DNA from: Moringa oleifera
Taxonomy: Eukaryota > Streptophyta > Magnoliopsida > Brassicales > Moringaceae
Reading direction: 5' to 3'
DNA: 64,000 nucleotides
Assembly: GCA_021397835.1 (NCBI GenBank)
Contig: JAJFZO010000724.1
Span: 1,959,001 to 2,023,000, forward strand
The notes beneath the pieces are model-generated. The model saw only the letters and a program-made list of their open reading frames with translations. It was not told where the DNA came from and ran no database searches. The translations under genes and the position numbers were made by a program. Below are positions 25,001 through 38,200 of the stretch, piece by piece. The first letter of the stretch is position 1. Each line of letters starts with the position of its first letter.

Positions 25001-26164
25001 GTTTTGCCAAAAAGAAAAATTAAATGTTATTTCCTTACCTTTCACTTTGGTAGCTACTAATAGGAAAAGAGGAAAAATGCCCCTGGGACCAGCTCTAATA
25101 TAGAAAAAGTGGCTGGGTCTCAAATCTAACCATCCTCTAAAAAGAAATAGCAAAGAAGAATCTTGGGGAAGGGGTGGGGGAGTTATATTTCTCAATGTCT
25201 GGGTAAGGGATAGTAAGGTTAATACTTATCAAGCTGAACCGTTTTGGCTCATTCAAATTATTTGTGCTCGACTACAAGAAGTTTGTGATGTCTTTCTGCC
25301 AAGGTAGCCTTATAATTCCACAGGGCCATGTGATTGATGGTAAGTCCACTGGTGACGGTTATCCTCTAAAAAGAGTTGTTGATTGTGGTGTCTGCGGTGA
25401 TAAGATGTTTTTTGAGGGAAGGGTGTCTGGTTTGCTGATGCCTGTTTTTCTACCTTCTTTGTCTCTTCTTTATGGAACATGTTCTCTCTCTGTTCTTTTT
25501 TTCTTTTTTTTTTTTCTTTTTCTCATGGTGTTATGTGGTGATGTGTCAAGATAATAAGCAAAATGTATGGAAAGAAGTTAAATAGCCAATTGAGAGAGGT
25601 GGATAAGGCTCCTGTGGGCTGAACTGCATGTTTACTTTTTTACATTCAAGTAAAATGGCAATGCGTTTAAAATCTATTGTTTAAGAGTAGGATGAAGTTT
25701 TCACCACATTTCCTTCTGCTTAGAAGAGGGGGGCTTCTGGCTCACCATAAGTACTTTTTCTATTTTCTAATGTACATATATGTCCTTTAGTACAAGTTAT
25801 AAGGTTAGTAAATGGCAAATTTTTACCATAATTGCTGAAGTGCAGGGAGATGTGGGTCAAAGTTTGATCTAATTGGGACAGCTTGATGAGTTTGGTTAGA
25901 TTTGATATGACCTAAATGTTTCCTAAACTGAGGTTATTCAATATTAGAGATCATATTAACCGAATTCTTTTTCCTCTCACATCCTTTTCTTGAATCATTT
26001 GTCAAGTTGCTTTTTGTTTCATATTCTTGACAGTTAGATATTTATATATTTATGTTTGGCTAAGCACAATAGATAATTTATTTCTATTCATGCTTGTCGG
26101 CAGGCCTGGCAGCAGTCCTTCTGATATTCACGCCTATGCCCTTGATTATCATTTCCAATGCTGA
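19079..26164 (+). CDS. NUDT23: Nudix hydrolase 23-like, chloroplast-type
   Basis: Seven exons: 19079-19378, 20828-20959, 24166-24242, 24437-24572, 24653-24793, 24893-24951 and 26104-26164, all with GT/AG borders and in phase. The likely start is the ATG at 19088 (M-L-K-A-I-Q), giving 298 aa; 19079 would add three residues. Residues 1-95 are Ser/Thr/Arg-rich and poor in acidic residues, as in a plastid transit peptide. C106, C109, C128 and C131 form the zinc ribbon typical of this subfamily. The Nudix box (G-x5-E-x7-R-E-x2-E-E-x-G) is complete at 172-194, so catalysis should be intact. The C-terminal exon ends D-Y-H-F-Q-C. In Arabidopsis NUDT23 hydrolyses FAD and ADP-ribose in chloroplasts; the same role is inferred here. 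The second intron is 3.2 kb and carries a LINE. Confidence 0.92.
22130..23782 (+). mobile_element. 5'-truncated LINE inside intron 2 of NUDT23
   Basis: Reverse-transcriptase and zf-RVT sequence in the same orientation as the host gene. The catalytic F-A-D-D is intact at 22184-22195, followed by W-R-V-N-L-G-K-S and I-P-I-G. Further on come C-x-x-x-I-V-E-R and [11 protein letters not shown] (about 22720-22790). A zf-RVT core follows, with [12 protein letters not shown] near 23240-23275 and two Cys near 23340. The copy ends in GATTAAAAAAAAA at about 23770-23782, the usual L1 3' end. The 5' half is missing, as is common after incomplete reverse transcription. Stops (for example after 23281) show it is dead. 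It is less eroded than the 2.4-7.6 kb LINE. Confidence 0.85.
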
Positions 26165-26800
26165 CATGAGGGCCATTCCTTCCGGTGAAGTGATTAGCTG
26201 CATGTAAGAGTGAGAAACTAAAATGTTGCTGTTGAAATTCTTTACGTTTTCTCCTTCCGACATTAGTGCTACCCACTTGATGATCAAGTAATGGCTAGTA
26301 TCTGGGTCGGGGCATGTTACATATTTGTTTGACATTGACATGCCTTCTGCTGAAAATATGTAGAGAACTGCTTTGCTTTTGAATTGTTGTTTTTGCCATT
26401 TATAGTTCTCATTTTCTCATGTTTTGCTCTTTGCAGAACATTTAGTCCTAGAGAACTCTGAAAACTTCCAGAGTGGAAAGCATAATTGATTGCAGCAGTT
26501 CTCTGTGGTTGTCAAAGCTGCTTTGTCCCATTTCCAGGTTTGAGTTCCATATGACCATATTTGGTTCAGCATCATATCATGTCAGGTGGTTGCTCAAGCC
26601 ATGGAGTTCATCAGTTGAACAGAATTATGGAAAGAACCAATTTGCTTGGGCTGCTCTAGAAGAGGTTGTAAAAGTAGAGCCCTTTCTGTCATGGCTTGCA
26701 GTTTTCGTGATGATTATAAGCACAGAACTTGAAGGGTAAATGGTTCCCTGAAAAATTAGTCAGTCTTCCACTCTAGAAATGGTGTGGGATGGATTTTGAG
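26165..26800 (+). other. Probable 3' UTR of NUDT23
   Basis: Follows the stop codon, with moderate GC and no homologous coding content. Open segments here, such as 26473-26739, do not continue the Nudix protein. The transcript end cannot be placed exactly. Confidence 0.3.
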
Positions 26801-27931
26801 GCTTTGTTCTCAAATTAAGTCTGGTGGATAATTTCATTGATTCAATTGAGTATAGTGTGGTGGCCACTGAACTTTTTTCTTCTTGCCCCAAGGAGAGGAG
26901 GGGCTGTTTGAGTTGTCATCCATGTACAAAGGGGGAAACTGAACATCTGTTGAGAGCCGTGAGTCCAGGACTTTTAAATTGTCATTTAACCTGAGTTTTT
27001 TTCCACATGGGTTTATTGAAAAGCCACCTTCCATTTTGGCTTTAATGTCAAATTGCTACCTGAACATTAAATTTTTACAATTTAAAGTCCCAGTTATGGC
27101 ATTATGTATATAATTGCTCCAAAACACATTATCTCTAAGACTGAAGATGACAATATATGGGTGGAGAATTGTCTTGCACATCATCCTTTTGGTATTTTGC
27201 TTCCTCTTTTCTCCTTCCATGATAAGACTTACTGTATGGTTTTGAGCATTCCCCTTGCTACATCTACTGGTGTTCTCATTTCTGACATAATTGCTTTCCA
27301 CTTCACAACAAGGTACCATAATATCATGCACCTTGGATGCAGCTTTGAATTTGACTGAGACTGACCATCAGAGATTAATTGCTAAGTAGGCTTCCAATGA
27401 GATATTATGGATCGAACTCATATTAAAGTCCACATCACGTAAGAAATTTGGATTTTGCCAGAGGTAGCTTTTATTATGAGTGGGTAGCCTCGAATGATTT
27501 TCATCACCGAGTAGTTACAGAACGAGCAACGCTTTTGCGGTTCTATCACGACATTTTTGAACAACTTCACTTTCACATGAAGCTACCAGCCACTGCTTCT
27601 GAACTTTCCTCTCACCATGGTGTTTTTTTGAGCTTCCCCTTATACCTCTTTCACCTTTTATAGGAAACTTTCAGTGACACCTTTTTTCTCGCAAAAGATG
27701 GCATCCGAGCTTTACTTGAGATTTGTTCCATTTTACAAGAAGCTCCCAAGCAACGCTTTGGCAACTTCCTCTTGTAGGTATGCCATTCGAGTTTCATCTT
27801 GGATCCCTCCACCTTTACAGTATATTTACCATTAATATTATGAACTTTCCTCCTACAGGGTTGTCGCCCAAGCTTCACTCGGACCTCTCATGATCCACTC
27901 CGGTCAAATGTTAATCAAATAAGTTTTTTGA
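26801..27931. other. Spacer, no gene recognised
   Basis: Between the Nudix 3' end and the copia element. Several short open segments (27104-27358, 27448-27663) have no recognisable domain. The 27480-27900 stretch repeats short GAAGCT/CTTTCC-type words without forming a clear tandem unit. Confidence 0.25.
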
Positions 27932-28138
27932 TGCAAAGATTATAAAAAAAAATGACTAAAGTTTTTTATTGCTATTGTTTGATAATGTTACATCACATGA
28001 TTACATACAGATTTACACAAAACTGTATCTGTATGAAATTAAACTAATTTTAAAATAATATATTTTAATAAAAGATAAAGAAAGTTAATAAAATAAAGGT
28101 AAGTATAAAGATAAACATAAATTTGATCTAATGTAATA
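27932..28138 (-). repeat. 3' LTR of the copia element
   Basis: Starts TGCAAAGATTAT and aligns along its length with 32745-32967, sharing ATGAAATTAAACTA, AATATATTTT and AAACATAAATTTGATCTAAT. The inner edge is followed by TTTCCTCTCAAAC, whose complement is a purine-rich tract. Many substitutions and small gaps separate the two LTRs, so the insertion is old. Confidence 0.8.
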
Positions 28139-28199
28139 TTTCCTCTCAAACTTATGATATGACGATTATCGAGAGTTTGCCAAATAAAAAATGAAACAT

Positions 28200-31100
28200 G
28201 AAATTAAGTGTAACTTGATAAACAAATCCCTAATTTGCATGCAGCAAGGAAGAAAAAGCAATGTGAGAGTGCAAATCTCATAGTAATGCTTAGTGATATG
28301 GCAATCAATTCTAATATGTTTGGTTCACTCATGAAAGATCAAATTTCACATAATCTGAATAACACTCTTATTATCACAATACATAACAGTTGGTTAAAAA
28401 AGAAAGATATTATTTCAACAAAAGACTAATGCAACCAAATTATCTTATAAGTAATAGAAGTCATGGCACAATATTCTGCATTTGTGGAAGATCTAGAAAA
28501 AAGATCTCATTTTTTATTTTTCTAAAACATAAGAGTCTCTTAAAAAAATAAAAAGTCTAATTATAGATTTTTTATTCATAAAATCATTTAACCAAGCAGC
28601 ATTAGAGTATGCACGCAACTCTAATGATGAAGTCAAAGAAAGTAAAAGATTCTAATATTAGGTGCCTTGAAGATACCTCAAAATAAGGAGAACAACAACC
28701 CAATAAATTATAGCAGTTGAAGTAAGAAATTGACTAACTATATAAAACGCATATGTGATATATGGATGGGTCATAGTGAGATACATCAAATTGTCAATAA
28801 TAGTACAATATGAACTAGGATCTAGTAAAAAGAAAAATTCATCAGAAGAAAAACAGTGTCTAGAGGGATATCAATAATATTGTTATTAACAAGGTGAACT
28901 CGCTCAAAAAAATTAACTATGTATTTAGTTTAAGAGAGAATATAACTTTTTGGAGAAGAAGTAACTTTAATACCCAAAAAGTAGCATAGTTACCCCAAAT
29001 CTTTTATTATAAAATAACATACTAACTCTATCTTCAGTATTACAATTCTATCAAGATCATCGATGGTAATAATCATATTGCTAACATATAAAGAGAGTAA
29101 ACTATGATCGGTATGAATGTTTCTAACAAGCAAAGCAGAATCATGATAACTTGAATAGAAATTAAGTGAGTAGAAAGTCTTTTAAAAAAAACTCGAGGTA
29201 CCTGTTTGAGACCATAAATAGCTTTTCAAAACCTGTAAACTTCACCAAGATAATGAGAATCATCAAGAGAAGGTACCATGTAAACTTATTCTTGAAGATC
29301 ACCATTCAAGAAAACATTTTTAACATCCATCTAAAAAATATGTCATCCACAAATAAAGACAACTATAATGAGAGTGTGAATTGGAATCATTTTTGAAAAC
29401 GGGTAAAAGTTTTCTCAAAATCTAAACTATACTTTTGAGAGTATCTTTTAACTACCAATCAAGCTTTGTATCTTTTAGTAGACCCATCAGATTTGGTTTT
29501 GATCTTATAAACCTAATGAGAGCCAATCATATGTTTACTTAATGGACAAGGTACTAAATCCTAAGCAAAAGCCTTATGCAGAGCAATAAGTTCTTCAGCC
29601 ATAGCCTATTGCCAAAGAGGATCAAGAATTCTCTCTAAGCTTAGATAGATGATAAATAGAAACTGAAAATGAAACAAATGAACTAGAATAACAAGACTAA
29701 AAAAATCTAATAGCTTATTTGACTTACGAAAACATTATAATAACGAGGAGGATCCACAATCTCAAAAGATGTTAGGGTAGCTTAAGAAAAAAGAGGAGTA
29801 ATAGTAGCATCAACAGGAACTATAATACCAATATCTACTAAGTATCATGATCTGAAAGGTGGTGCATGTGAAATAATAGATGAATCATTTGTATCAAGAG
29901 TAAGAATCAATATGAATAAAATCAAACTTAATCATAACATGAGGTTTAGTAAGAATAAAGTATAAATGAATATACTTAAAAAAATACTACATAACGAGAT
30001 ATATATAATTTTTAAGCAACTGGATCATAACTTTAATACCTTTTTTGAACTACATGATAGCTTAAAAAGACTCATATTGCAAACTTTAAAGATAATTTAG
30101 TATGCTCAATATGAGGTCAAAGGGCGGAATGTGTAAAATCAAACACATTCAAGAAAGAATAATCTGGAGCACAACCATATAACTTTCAAAAGGTGATAAT
30201 CTTAAGTTTAATTTAATTGGAATCCATTAATCAAATGAGTCTGAAATTCACTAAGAATATCGATAAACAACAAAAAAGAATGAATAATCTCAACAAGATG
30301 CCTATATTTTCTTTTAGCAATTCTATTTGCTCAAGAGTATCTGTACATTCTAATAAATGATTTCATCAAAAACAAGTAAATCAGAAAACTTTGTACTTCC
30401 CATCTGAATCACATCGAAAACATTTGATTTAATAGAATACTACATTTTACCAAGAGTTCGAAAGTTTTGAAATTACTGAAGTAAGTAATGATATTTCATG
30501 AGATAAACCTAATAATAACAAGTAAAATCATCAATAAAAGAAATATAATATCATAATATTTCTTTTATAGTTACAAAAGATGGTCCTAAAACATCAAAAT
30601 GAACAAGATCAAATGATGCACAAATAAATGAAATACGTCTCTCAATAGGTAATACAAAAAATTTAACTAATTTACGATCATAACAATTTAAAATATCATG
30701 TATTCATAAATCTCTAAATGGTCCTGTAGAAACTAAAAACTTTAGATGAGATGACTAAACATGACCAAGATGATAATGCCATAAATAAAAGCTAGAAAAT
30801 GATTAATTCAAATGAAAAAAAATGATAAATCAACGCTAAAAGTTGCAAAATCTAATATATGTAGTTAATCCAAAATGTAAAAGCCTCCTTTTACCTACTG
30901 CCTATCCCAATCAACTTTTAAGATTACAGGTTCCACATAAAATAAGTAATATAAGAAATTATGACAAGAATCACATAATTAACTAATAAAAATAAGATTC
31001 AAAGTAAGATTAGAAATATGGTAAACATTGGGAAGAGAAACAGAAGGTGTGACAACAAAACCAACATGTGTGAATAGCATAAGAGTATCATCGATAATCA

Positions 31101-32330
31101 TAACTGATATAAATGATGTAAAAGATAAAGAAAAAAAGATGATCAATCAGGTGACATATGGTGGAAACTTCCAGAATTTAAGATCCATGATAAAGAAGAC
31201 ATACCAAAAGCACCAAAAAAAGACAAACCTATATAAGAGGAAACAAACATGGCATGTGGTTTTATTATAAAAAAACTATTGAAGTTATTCAAGAATTTAT
31301 GGATCTAAGATAAAATAACCATTGTAATATTATTAGAAGTCCATTGATGTGATTGATTACTAAATTTTCATAAAGACCGTTGGTGGAGCCCTTGATGAGG
31401 CTATTAATGAGACTGTTAATTGGGTTGTTAATGGAATTCTTGGTAGGTTTTACGGAGGGGCATCTGACAGAGTTATTAGTGTCATTGTTGGCATTACAAG
31501 TGGGACTATTGTTCACCTTTTTTTAATAATTTACGACACTGAGCCTTCCAATAACCTTTTTGCTTGTAAAAATTGCATTCACCAAGAGCAACTCTTATTT
31601 GTAATCAATTTTATTTACTTACAAGTAGTTTCTATGGTGTTGCAAAGACAAATGAATTTGTCTAAATAATTCCTTTTCTAGCTTGAGATTTATACGATAT
31701 CCCCTCATCCAATAACTCACTGACAACTGAATCAATAAAAGGAAGTAGATTGCAATGTAGAATCATTCCTCGAAGCCTTTTAAAATCATCATGAAATGCT
31801 ATTAGAAACTGAACCAATCGTTGCTCTTCTCTATGGGCAATGTAAAAAGTAAAGATCTTTAGTTTTGATGATTCTATAAATGCTAATTGGTCCCGTAAAT
31901 TTGTCATAGTAGAGTGAAATACTTGCAAGCTCATGTTTTCCTTTTTAAAGGCCCAAATATCAAACTTTAACTGATTTTTTTTGCACAGTCAAATTGTGTG
32001 TATAGCCTTGCCAAATGTTCCCATAACTCTTTAGCACTTTTATGTTTTTCCATTTGAGTCCGTATTGAGTGCACAATAGAATTGTTGATCCAAGTAATCA
32101 TTTTTGAGTTATTAGCATCCCAAGCATCTAATAATTTTGCATAATTAAAAGCTTTCTCATCCTTAGGTTTGCCTAAGATACTTGTAACATAACCTCATAT
32201 CTTCTTGCCTTTTAAGAAATTTTTCATCACATAACTCCAATATGAATAATTCTTCCCATTTAATTGTATACTAGTAACCTATAACGAATCATCTCTAATC
32301 CTAGCTATTATAAAAGGCCAATACACCACT
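28200..32330 (-). pseudogene. Copia gag-pol polyprotein remnant
   Basis: Gag begins near 32330 with L-N-G-K-N-Y-S-Y-W and continues through the open block 31662-31934. A CCHC-like knuckle near 31560 reads C-x2-Y-x4-Y-x4-C, with two ligands replaced by Tyr. Integrase zinc-finger and core residues are recognisable but interrupted. The RT box that should be Y-V-D-D-M reads Y-V-S-N-M at 29074-29088, so both catalytic aspartates are gone. Stops occur throughout. No product can be made. Confidence 0.8.
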
Positions 32331-32732
32331 AAATAACAAAATAAGAACTAATCATAATAAGATAAGTATGATAACAGTTTTTATAGACTTATTAATGTTA
32401 TAAATAAATAAAAAAAACCAAAAAAAAAGTATCATAATATCAAATTAATTGCATCACAATAATTGCACTTGAAATATGGCAACTAATCATAAAAAAGCAA
32501 TTGCACTTGTTCTGAGAGCTTGATATTGTGCTTGAAAATACAATAGCTAACACACATCCTACTATTACATCAATATAATTGAATCTTCAAAGTTGATAAG
32601 GGAGGCGTGAATCGCATGCTGATTAGTTTACGAGGAGACTATCAAGGTTTTCATGAAAAACATGATCGATGATGCAATAACTTACATAGAGCATACTAAG
32701 AGGTATATGCTAACCACCATGGATGTCGTTTG

Positions 32733-32744
32733 GCTGTAATATCA
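32733..32744 (-). other. Primer-binding-site remnant
   Basis: GCTGTAATATCA lies flush against the 5' LTR. It differs at three or so positions from the plus-strand form of the usual plant copia PBS (GCTCTGATACCA), which pairs with initiator tRNA-Met. Confidence 0.6.
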
Positions 32745-32967
32745 TGTGAAAATTATAAAGAAAAGAAAGATGATTAAGGTTTTTTATTGTTATTACTTGA
32801 CAATGCTATATTACTAATAAGTGATTATAAATAGATTTACAAGAAAATATATTTGAATGAAATTAAACTACTTTAAAACTAATATATTTTGACTAATGAT
32901 AATTATTATTTTTTTAAAAAATGAAGATAAATATAAAAAATAAACATAAATTTGATCTAATCTAACA
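32745..32967 (-). repeat. 5' LTR of the copia element
   Basis: Begins TGTGAAAATTAT directly after the PBS remnant and ends CTAACA, so TG...CA ends are preserved. Pairs with 27932-28138. Confidence 0.8.
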
Positions 32968-32969
32968 TT

Positions 32970-33860
32970 TAATTTTGATCAAATCTCACATGCTTATTTT
33001 GATCTAGTAAGTCCTTTACTTCAACTAAGTAAACCCATCTCCACATTCCAATCATATTTGAGTCTTGAGATAAATCTCATCACTTCAAAACAAAGAGAAT
33101 TGTTTAATAAAAACCTTATTAGATAATAAGTGTTAAGCTTAACTTAAAGCCCACATCAAGTCAAAATTTTGAACCATTTCAAAATAACCAATTTCAAATA
33201 TTTAAAAGCATAACCCAATTAATTTAAAAGCTTATAAACCACAGGAGGACAACATAACATTAACAACAAACAAAACATATCAGAAATGATTAAAGATCCC
33301 TATGTTTGTAAAAATGATGTCTTAAAATAAGATGTAATTATCAAGACAATTATATAACCAAATCATATTATCGAGAAAACGGTAGAATTAAGATGTAAAA
33401 AGTCCTTGAAACTAAAAAAATGAGAATAAATTCACTTTTATAACATTAGTTATCATTGAGTGATGATAAATTGATGATAGAACTGTAACAAATTTGTTTT
33501 TTTTTATTTAATGATGGACATTAGTAACAAACAAATATTTTGTCACTAAATTAATTTATAAAAATTAAAATGATACAAATTTTAAAAAATAATTTTTTAA
33601 TAATAAATAAAAAATTCATCACTATTAAAAATAATAATATTCAATTCACGATTTGTCGTAAACTGCGTTAAAAAAATTATAAGAATAAATATCTAATTCA
33701 TGATATACTTATTTTATAATGAATGAAATTAAAAATGTAAAACAAAATCTAATTCACCGATTCCATTGCAAATTAATTTTAAAAATTAAAATAATAATAC
33801 TTAATTTATAAACGACCAACTTAATTTTAAAAAAATAAAAATACCTGAATGCCTTAATTA
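32970..33860. other. AT-rich spacer
   Basis: No gene seen. The 33470-33830 part repeats AATTCA(C/T)GAT-like words and TCACTA words, which can occur in subterminal regions of DNA transposons, but no terminal inverted repeat was found. Confidence 0.25.
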
Positions 33861-33875
33861 AGGCACCTGCATAGC

Positions 33876-34053
33876 CCCCTTTCATCTTTTTTTTTTTTGC
33901 TTCCCTGCACACTCCATTCTTTTTTCTTGTTCCTCTTTCCCTTTCCCCTTTTCCCTTTTCCTTTTTCTCCTCTTTCCATCTCCCTCTTCTTCTCCTCCTT
34001 TCTTTCCTTCCTCCTCCTCCTCCTCTTCCTCTCTTCTTTCCCTCCCCGTTGAA
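33876..34053. repeat. Polypyrimidine tract
   Basis: Nearly 180 bp made almost only of C and T on + (TTCC, CTCCTT and TCCTCC words). The complementary strand gives Lys/Glu/Arg-rich open segments at 33854-34108 and 33882-34097, which are artefacts of composition. Confidence 0.85.
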
Positions 34054-34109
34054 CCAAATTGAAGTTTGAGAAGTTTGGGGTTGAAGTTAAAAAGCAAATA
34101 TAATTCATG

Positions 34110-34860
34110 ATTTTTATATTAATTTACCCAATAATGAAATTTTTACTAAATTAAGATTGATGTCATAAAATTATCAAATATAATTTTAAATTTAAAAGAT
34201 AATTAAAATTTAAAACACAAAAACAATAATGTAATAAAACCTATATTCCTTGAGGTATGGTTGAATTTTGGATATAACATTCAGAGTTAATAGTTAATTA
34301 AATTAAATATAATCTTATTTTTAATAAATTTTTAAAATTCATTTTGATTTTAAGGTATAAACCATATAAAAACTTGAAGTTTCCGCTCTCTCTTTAAATA
34401 AATTTTAACTTTCAAAAAAATTTTAAACAAAATTTTAATTTATTAATTTACATCAAATTTATTAGAAAGTTTAAAAATTAAAGATATTTTCATTAAAAAA
34501 ATTTTATAAAATATTTTATTTGAAATTTTTTATAAAAATAAAAAATAGTTAAGTTATTATCATAAAAAATTTTAATATTTTTTAATACTAAAAATATTTT
34601 TAATAAATTATATTATCAAAATTTAAAAAACATAAAAATAATATGTAAACTAAAAATTATTTAAATTTAAATTTTTAAAAAATAAAATAAAAATTATTTA
34701 AATATTTTAGTAATAAAAATATTTTTAAATTTTTTATAATTATTTTAAACAAAAATTTAATTTAAACATAACAAAAATAAACATTCCATTGTTTAAAAAA
34801 AAAAAAAAAAACCTTCAGGGTTTAGGTAACATTTACTTTGATTTTAATATTTTAAACTAC
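34110..34860. repeat. AT-rich spacer with a dispersed-repeat copy
   Basis: Positions 34370-34770 are collinear with the AT-rich repeat at 1530-1990. Shared blocks are CTCTCTTT, AATTTTAACTTT, ATTAATTTA, ATCAAAATTTAAAAAA and AAAAATTATTTAAATTT. Homopolymer A run at 34794-34810. Confidence 0.4.
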
Positions 34861-35285
34861 ATAGATCTCTTTTTAAATGTTTCAATTTCACTGATATCCT
34901 CTTCCGATTGTGATCACTCTCTCAAAGTTAGCCTCCTGATATCCATCATTTGAATCCACGCGGCGGTTGATCGTACCATCCACGTATGAGCATGCTGGTC
35001 CTATCTCACATGAACGATTAACGTTTTACGATAATTCGTGCTCGGTAACTTCGCCACTCCGCTGACTTGACCTGCACTGCTATTTATTCCTTACTCTCTA
35101 CTTTGACACTGTTTCCAATTTGACTTTTCATGGTTGAATGTTCTTCTTGCTTTATCATCTCATATCCAACGCTTTAAACGAATCAAAGCGCGTCTGAATA
35201 TTTTAATCACTCGATTTCAAAGGTCTACTTCAAAATCAGGCTATTCATTGGGGCTTTTGATCCGAACTAGGGTTTTGAGCCTGCA

Positions 35286-38200
35286 ATGGATAGGAGCAAG
35301 TCATCCAATTGCTATTCATCACAGGGAAACGAATCTCAAACTTCATGGAATAGCGATTTTGGATTCAGTGCCACCGATCGCAGGCTCGCGTATTCGCGGC
35401 AAGCTTCGTTTAACCAATCACAAGAGCCGCATACGCCGGTGTCCATAATTTCGAACGAATCAACAAAGCCTTTTCTGTCCAGGACCGTGTCGAGCATTGA
35501 TATACCGCCTAGAATTCACTCGATCGATGAAAATGAGGAATTTTTTGGACACGGAAAGGAGATACACGGGATATTTTTGCTTCTGGATTCGATTTCGTGT
35601 ATTTTTCGGGTTATGTGGTCCGGGAACCGGCAAATGAAGAGGTTATTTGTACTGATTTCGTTAAATGTGGCTTATTCTACGGCCGAATTGGCCGTTGGGC
35701 TCTTCACTGGTCGTGTTGGTGAGTGTTTGTTTACTTTTTGCCTTTTAAAGTGCGTTGTCATATAGTTTGTTGATGGGCTGTTGATGCTTTTGAGGCTGCT
35801 TAAGTTATTTTCCGTTTTAAAATGGATCTCAAAATGTGAAAAACTGATTTGTAATGCTAGCTTCCATATATTGTTTCCAGGACTGTCATAGATAGTCTAG
35901 CTTTTTGACTTAGATAGCACGTTAGGTTATTGTATAACTTGTAAACTAGCAATGTACTTAATAACATTGTTAAATCATATATATATAGACAGACATGCTT
36001 GCACACCCACCCACCCACACACACGCACACACACACATCATGCAAATATTTATTTCATTGATCGACTTATGCTTGTGCCATGGTAAATATATCTATTTAC
36101 TGTTGGACTATATTACAACTTAGAAAACCATATCTTTTTCCTCTCACATTCAGTGAGCTTTTTTGCAAACATTGTCTTTCTTTCTGCTTTGAAAGACTTC
36201 CAAAAAATGGATCCTTGGGCAGATGCACCCCCATACAGTCACATATTTTCCCTTTTGAAACTCTAAGCTGCATTATTGGTTAAGCTGTTATTATCTGCTT
36301 GTGGTTTGAAACTTTGCCACTTCAGTTTTCTTCTCTCATAGTTTTTTTTTAATTTATCTTCTAGATTTTTGGATATGCTACATTCTATTTGTTGGTTACC
36401 TTTTCAGGTTTGGTGTCTGATGCATTTCATTTGACATTCGGCTGTGGCCTCTTGACATTTTCTTTGTTTGCAATGGCTACTTCTCGGAAAAAGCCCAATC
36501 ATGTCTACACATATGGGTAAGATCAAAACCTGTCTTTATTGCCTTGAAGTACGGTGGACATAGTGAATTCCAAATTACTGTGGATGAACTAAGTTTGTTA
36601 ATGTTATCTTAGTTATACTTTGCTGATCGACTTATCTTGTTCTTCATGTTTGGCCCAGACTAAGTATTTTATTTACTTTCCAAGTTTTTTCTCCCAAGAA
36701 GTGATTGCTCTACTTTGTTGTTCTATTTGCTTTTCAAGGAACTATTATTAAAATAGCAAACCCTAACATTGTTCTTATGTATAAACTAGAAGTCAGTTGC
36801 TCTAATATGATTATGTTACTGAAACTGCATGTATAATTGTGCATGATTGAGTTGTAACTGTTATTATTCTTTCCTTATATCAGGTACAAGAGGCTTGAAG
36901 TTTTGTCTGCTTTCACCAATGCTGTGAGTATTTGCATTTGTTGCTGTCATTACCTCTGCTCTTTGTCAATTTAACTATTGGTGTTGTGATTTGATTTCTT
37001 TTTTAAATGACTTTTAGTATGATGAATTTAGAGATCTGTGATTATTGTTGATATATTTATTTTCTCTTTGAATGAATAAGTGGTAAGACAAATTTAGAAG
37101 TTTGTGATGCATAGAAGGTCACTAATGGATGAGAATAAGGTCAATAGAAACCTCACTTACTGAATGGAGGTACAGATTTCTATTAAGTTATGGCATACTG
37201 CTACATGAAGAAATGAAAATGAGTCAGCGAAAAAAGAACCATTGATTGTGGTAATGGAAAACCAAGTGATCTACTTTCCTTTTTACTCAAATAACCAGCT
37301 ATCAGATCTCTGGTCTGGAAATTGGAATAGAGGGGTTGTATTTAACTTTCTTTCCCCCTTTTTTTTTTTTTTTGTTTTTCATTGGAAATGGTAAAAATTA
37401 ATTAAAACGCTTGTTTCTTGCATCTGACATGATTATTTTTAATCTCTCTCTCACTCTCTATCTATCAATCTCTCTTTCTTTGTGTCTCTCTCTCTATAGA
37501 CATATGTATGTATGCACGTATATGTATCAATTTCTAGGAAGGAACTAGCTTTAGTGAATTCAGTGGGCATTTAAAGGCTAATGGTTCTGATAAAATGTTA
37601 TGTATCACCTGAGAGTCGTTCAGAATGCATGGAAGGAATGGAAACCATCCCTTCAGAAATCTATGCCATACTTCTTTGTTTCGGCTGAAAAGAAAAAGAA
37701 AAAGAAATCTCTACCATACAATAGATCTATTTTTGTTGCTAGTGTCAGGATTTTCAATCTTTTCACTTTGGTTGTTTCTGTGGCGTAAAGGTACATGGAA
37801 ATTAATTATTTATTTGTTAATTGTTTTTTCCCCTTGCATTACATATACTTTTGTTATGTTTTCTATTTAATGTTTCTTTTACCGTTTTTTTGTTGGATAA
37901 ATTGGGCTAACGTCTTGACATTCTTCATTTTGCTGCATGTTTAGACAGCTGTTTCTTTTGTTCATGTCATTTTCCTTAGCTGTGGAGGCACTTCATGCCT
38001 TCATACAGGATGAATCAGAGCACAAGTAAGTTGGTTCTTTTGATTGTGATGAATACTACTCTGCTGTAAATATGCCTTAATGGTTCCATACATCTCATTT
38101 TAACATTACTTGCTAAATAATAATTTCTTAATACATAGCAATGGATAAGATTAATGCACTTGCAGCTCAAACTTTTTCTTGTATTTACCTGTTTTATACA

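Larger units (their letters stand above)
27932..32967 (-). mobile_element. Ty1/copia LTR retrotransposon, degraded but complete in outline
   Basis: Two similar terminal repeats bound a copia-ordered interior read on the minus strand. 5' side: LTR 32745-32967; primer-binding-site remnant 32733-32744, close to the complement of initiator tRNA-Met usage; Gag (about 32300-31600) and a zinc knuckle near 31560. Integrase spans about 30800-29900, with W-H-Y-H-L-G-H-V at 30758-30781 and F-D-L-V-H-F-D near 30620. Reverse transcriptase spans about 29600-28600 with RNase H remains to about 28250. A purine-rich tract on the minus strand abuts the 3' LTR. Candidate 5-bp target duplications are TTTGA at 27927-27931 and TTTAA at 32968-32972. 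Integrase precedes RT, which defines copia rather than gypsy. Confidence 0.88.

Noticed and set aside
24845..25195. 116-residue minus-strand open segment in NUDT23 exon 6/intron 6
   Set aside because: Antisense across a confirmed exon and its splice donor; no homology recognised.
33854..34108. Two minus-strand open segments rich in Lys, Glu and Arg
   Set aside because: They are translations of a polypyrimidine tract; nothing but low-complexity composition supports them.
35134..35448. 104-residue plus-strand open segment overlapping MTPC2 exon 1
   Set aside because: Out of frame with the clear transporter exon and without domain features.
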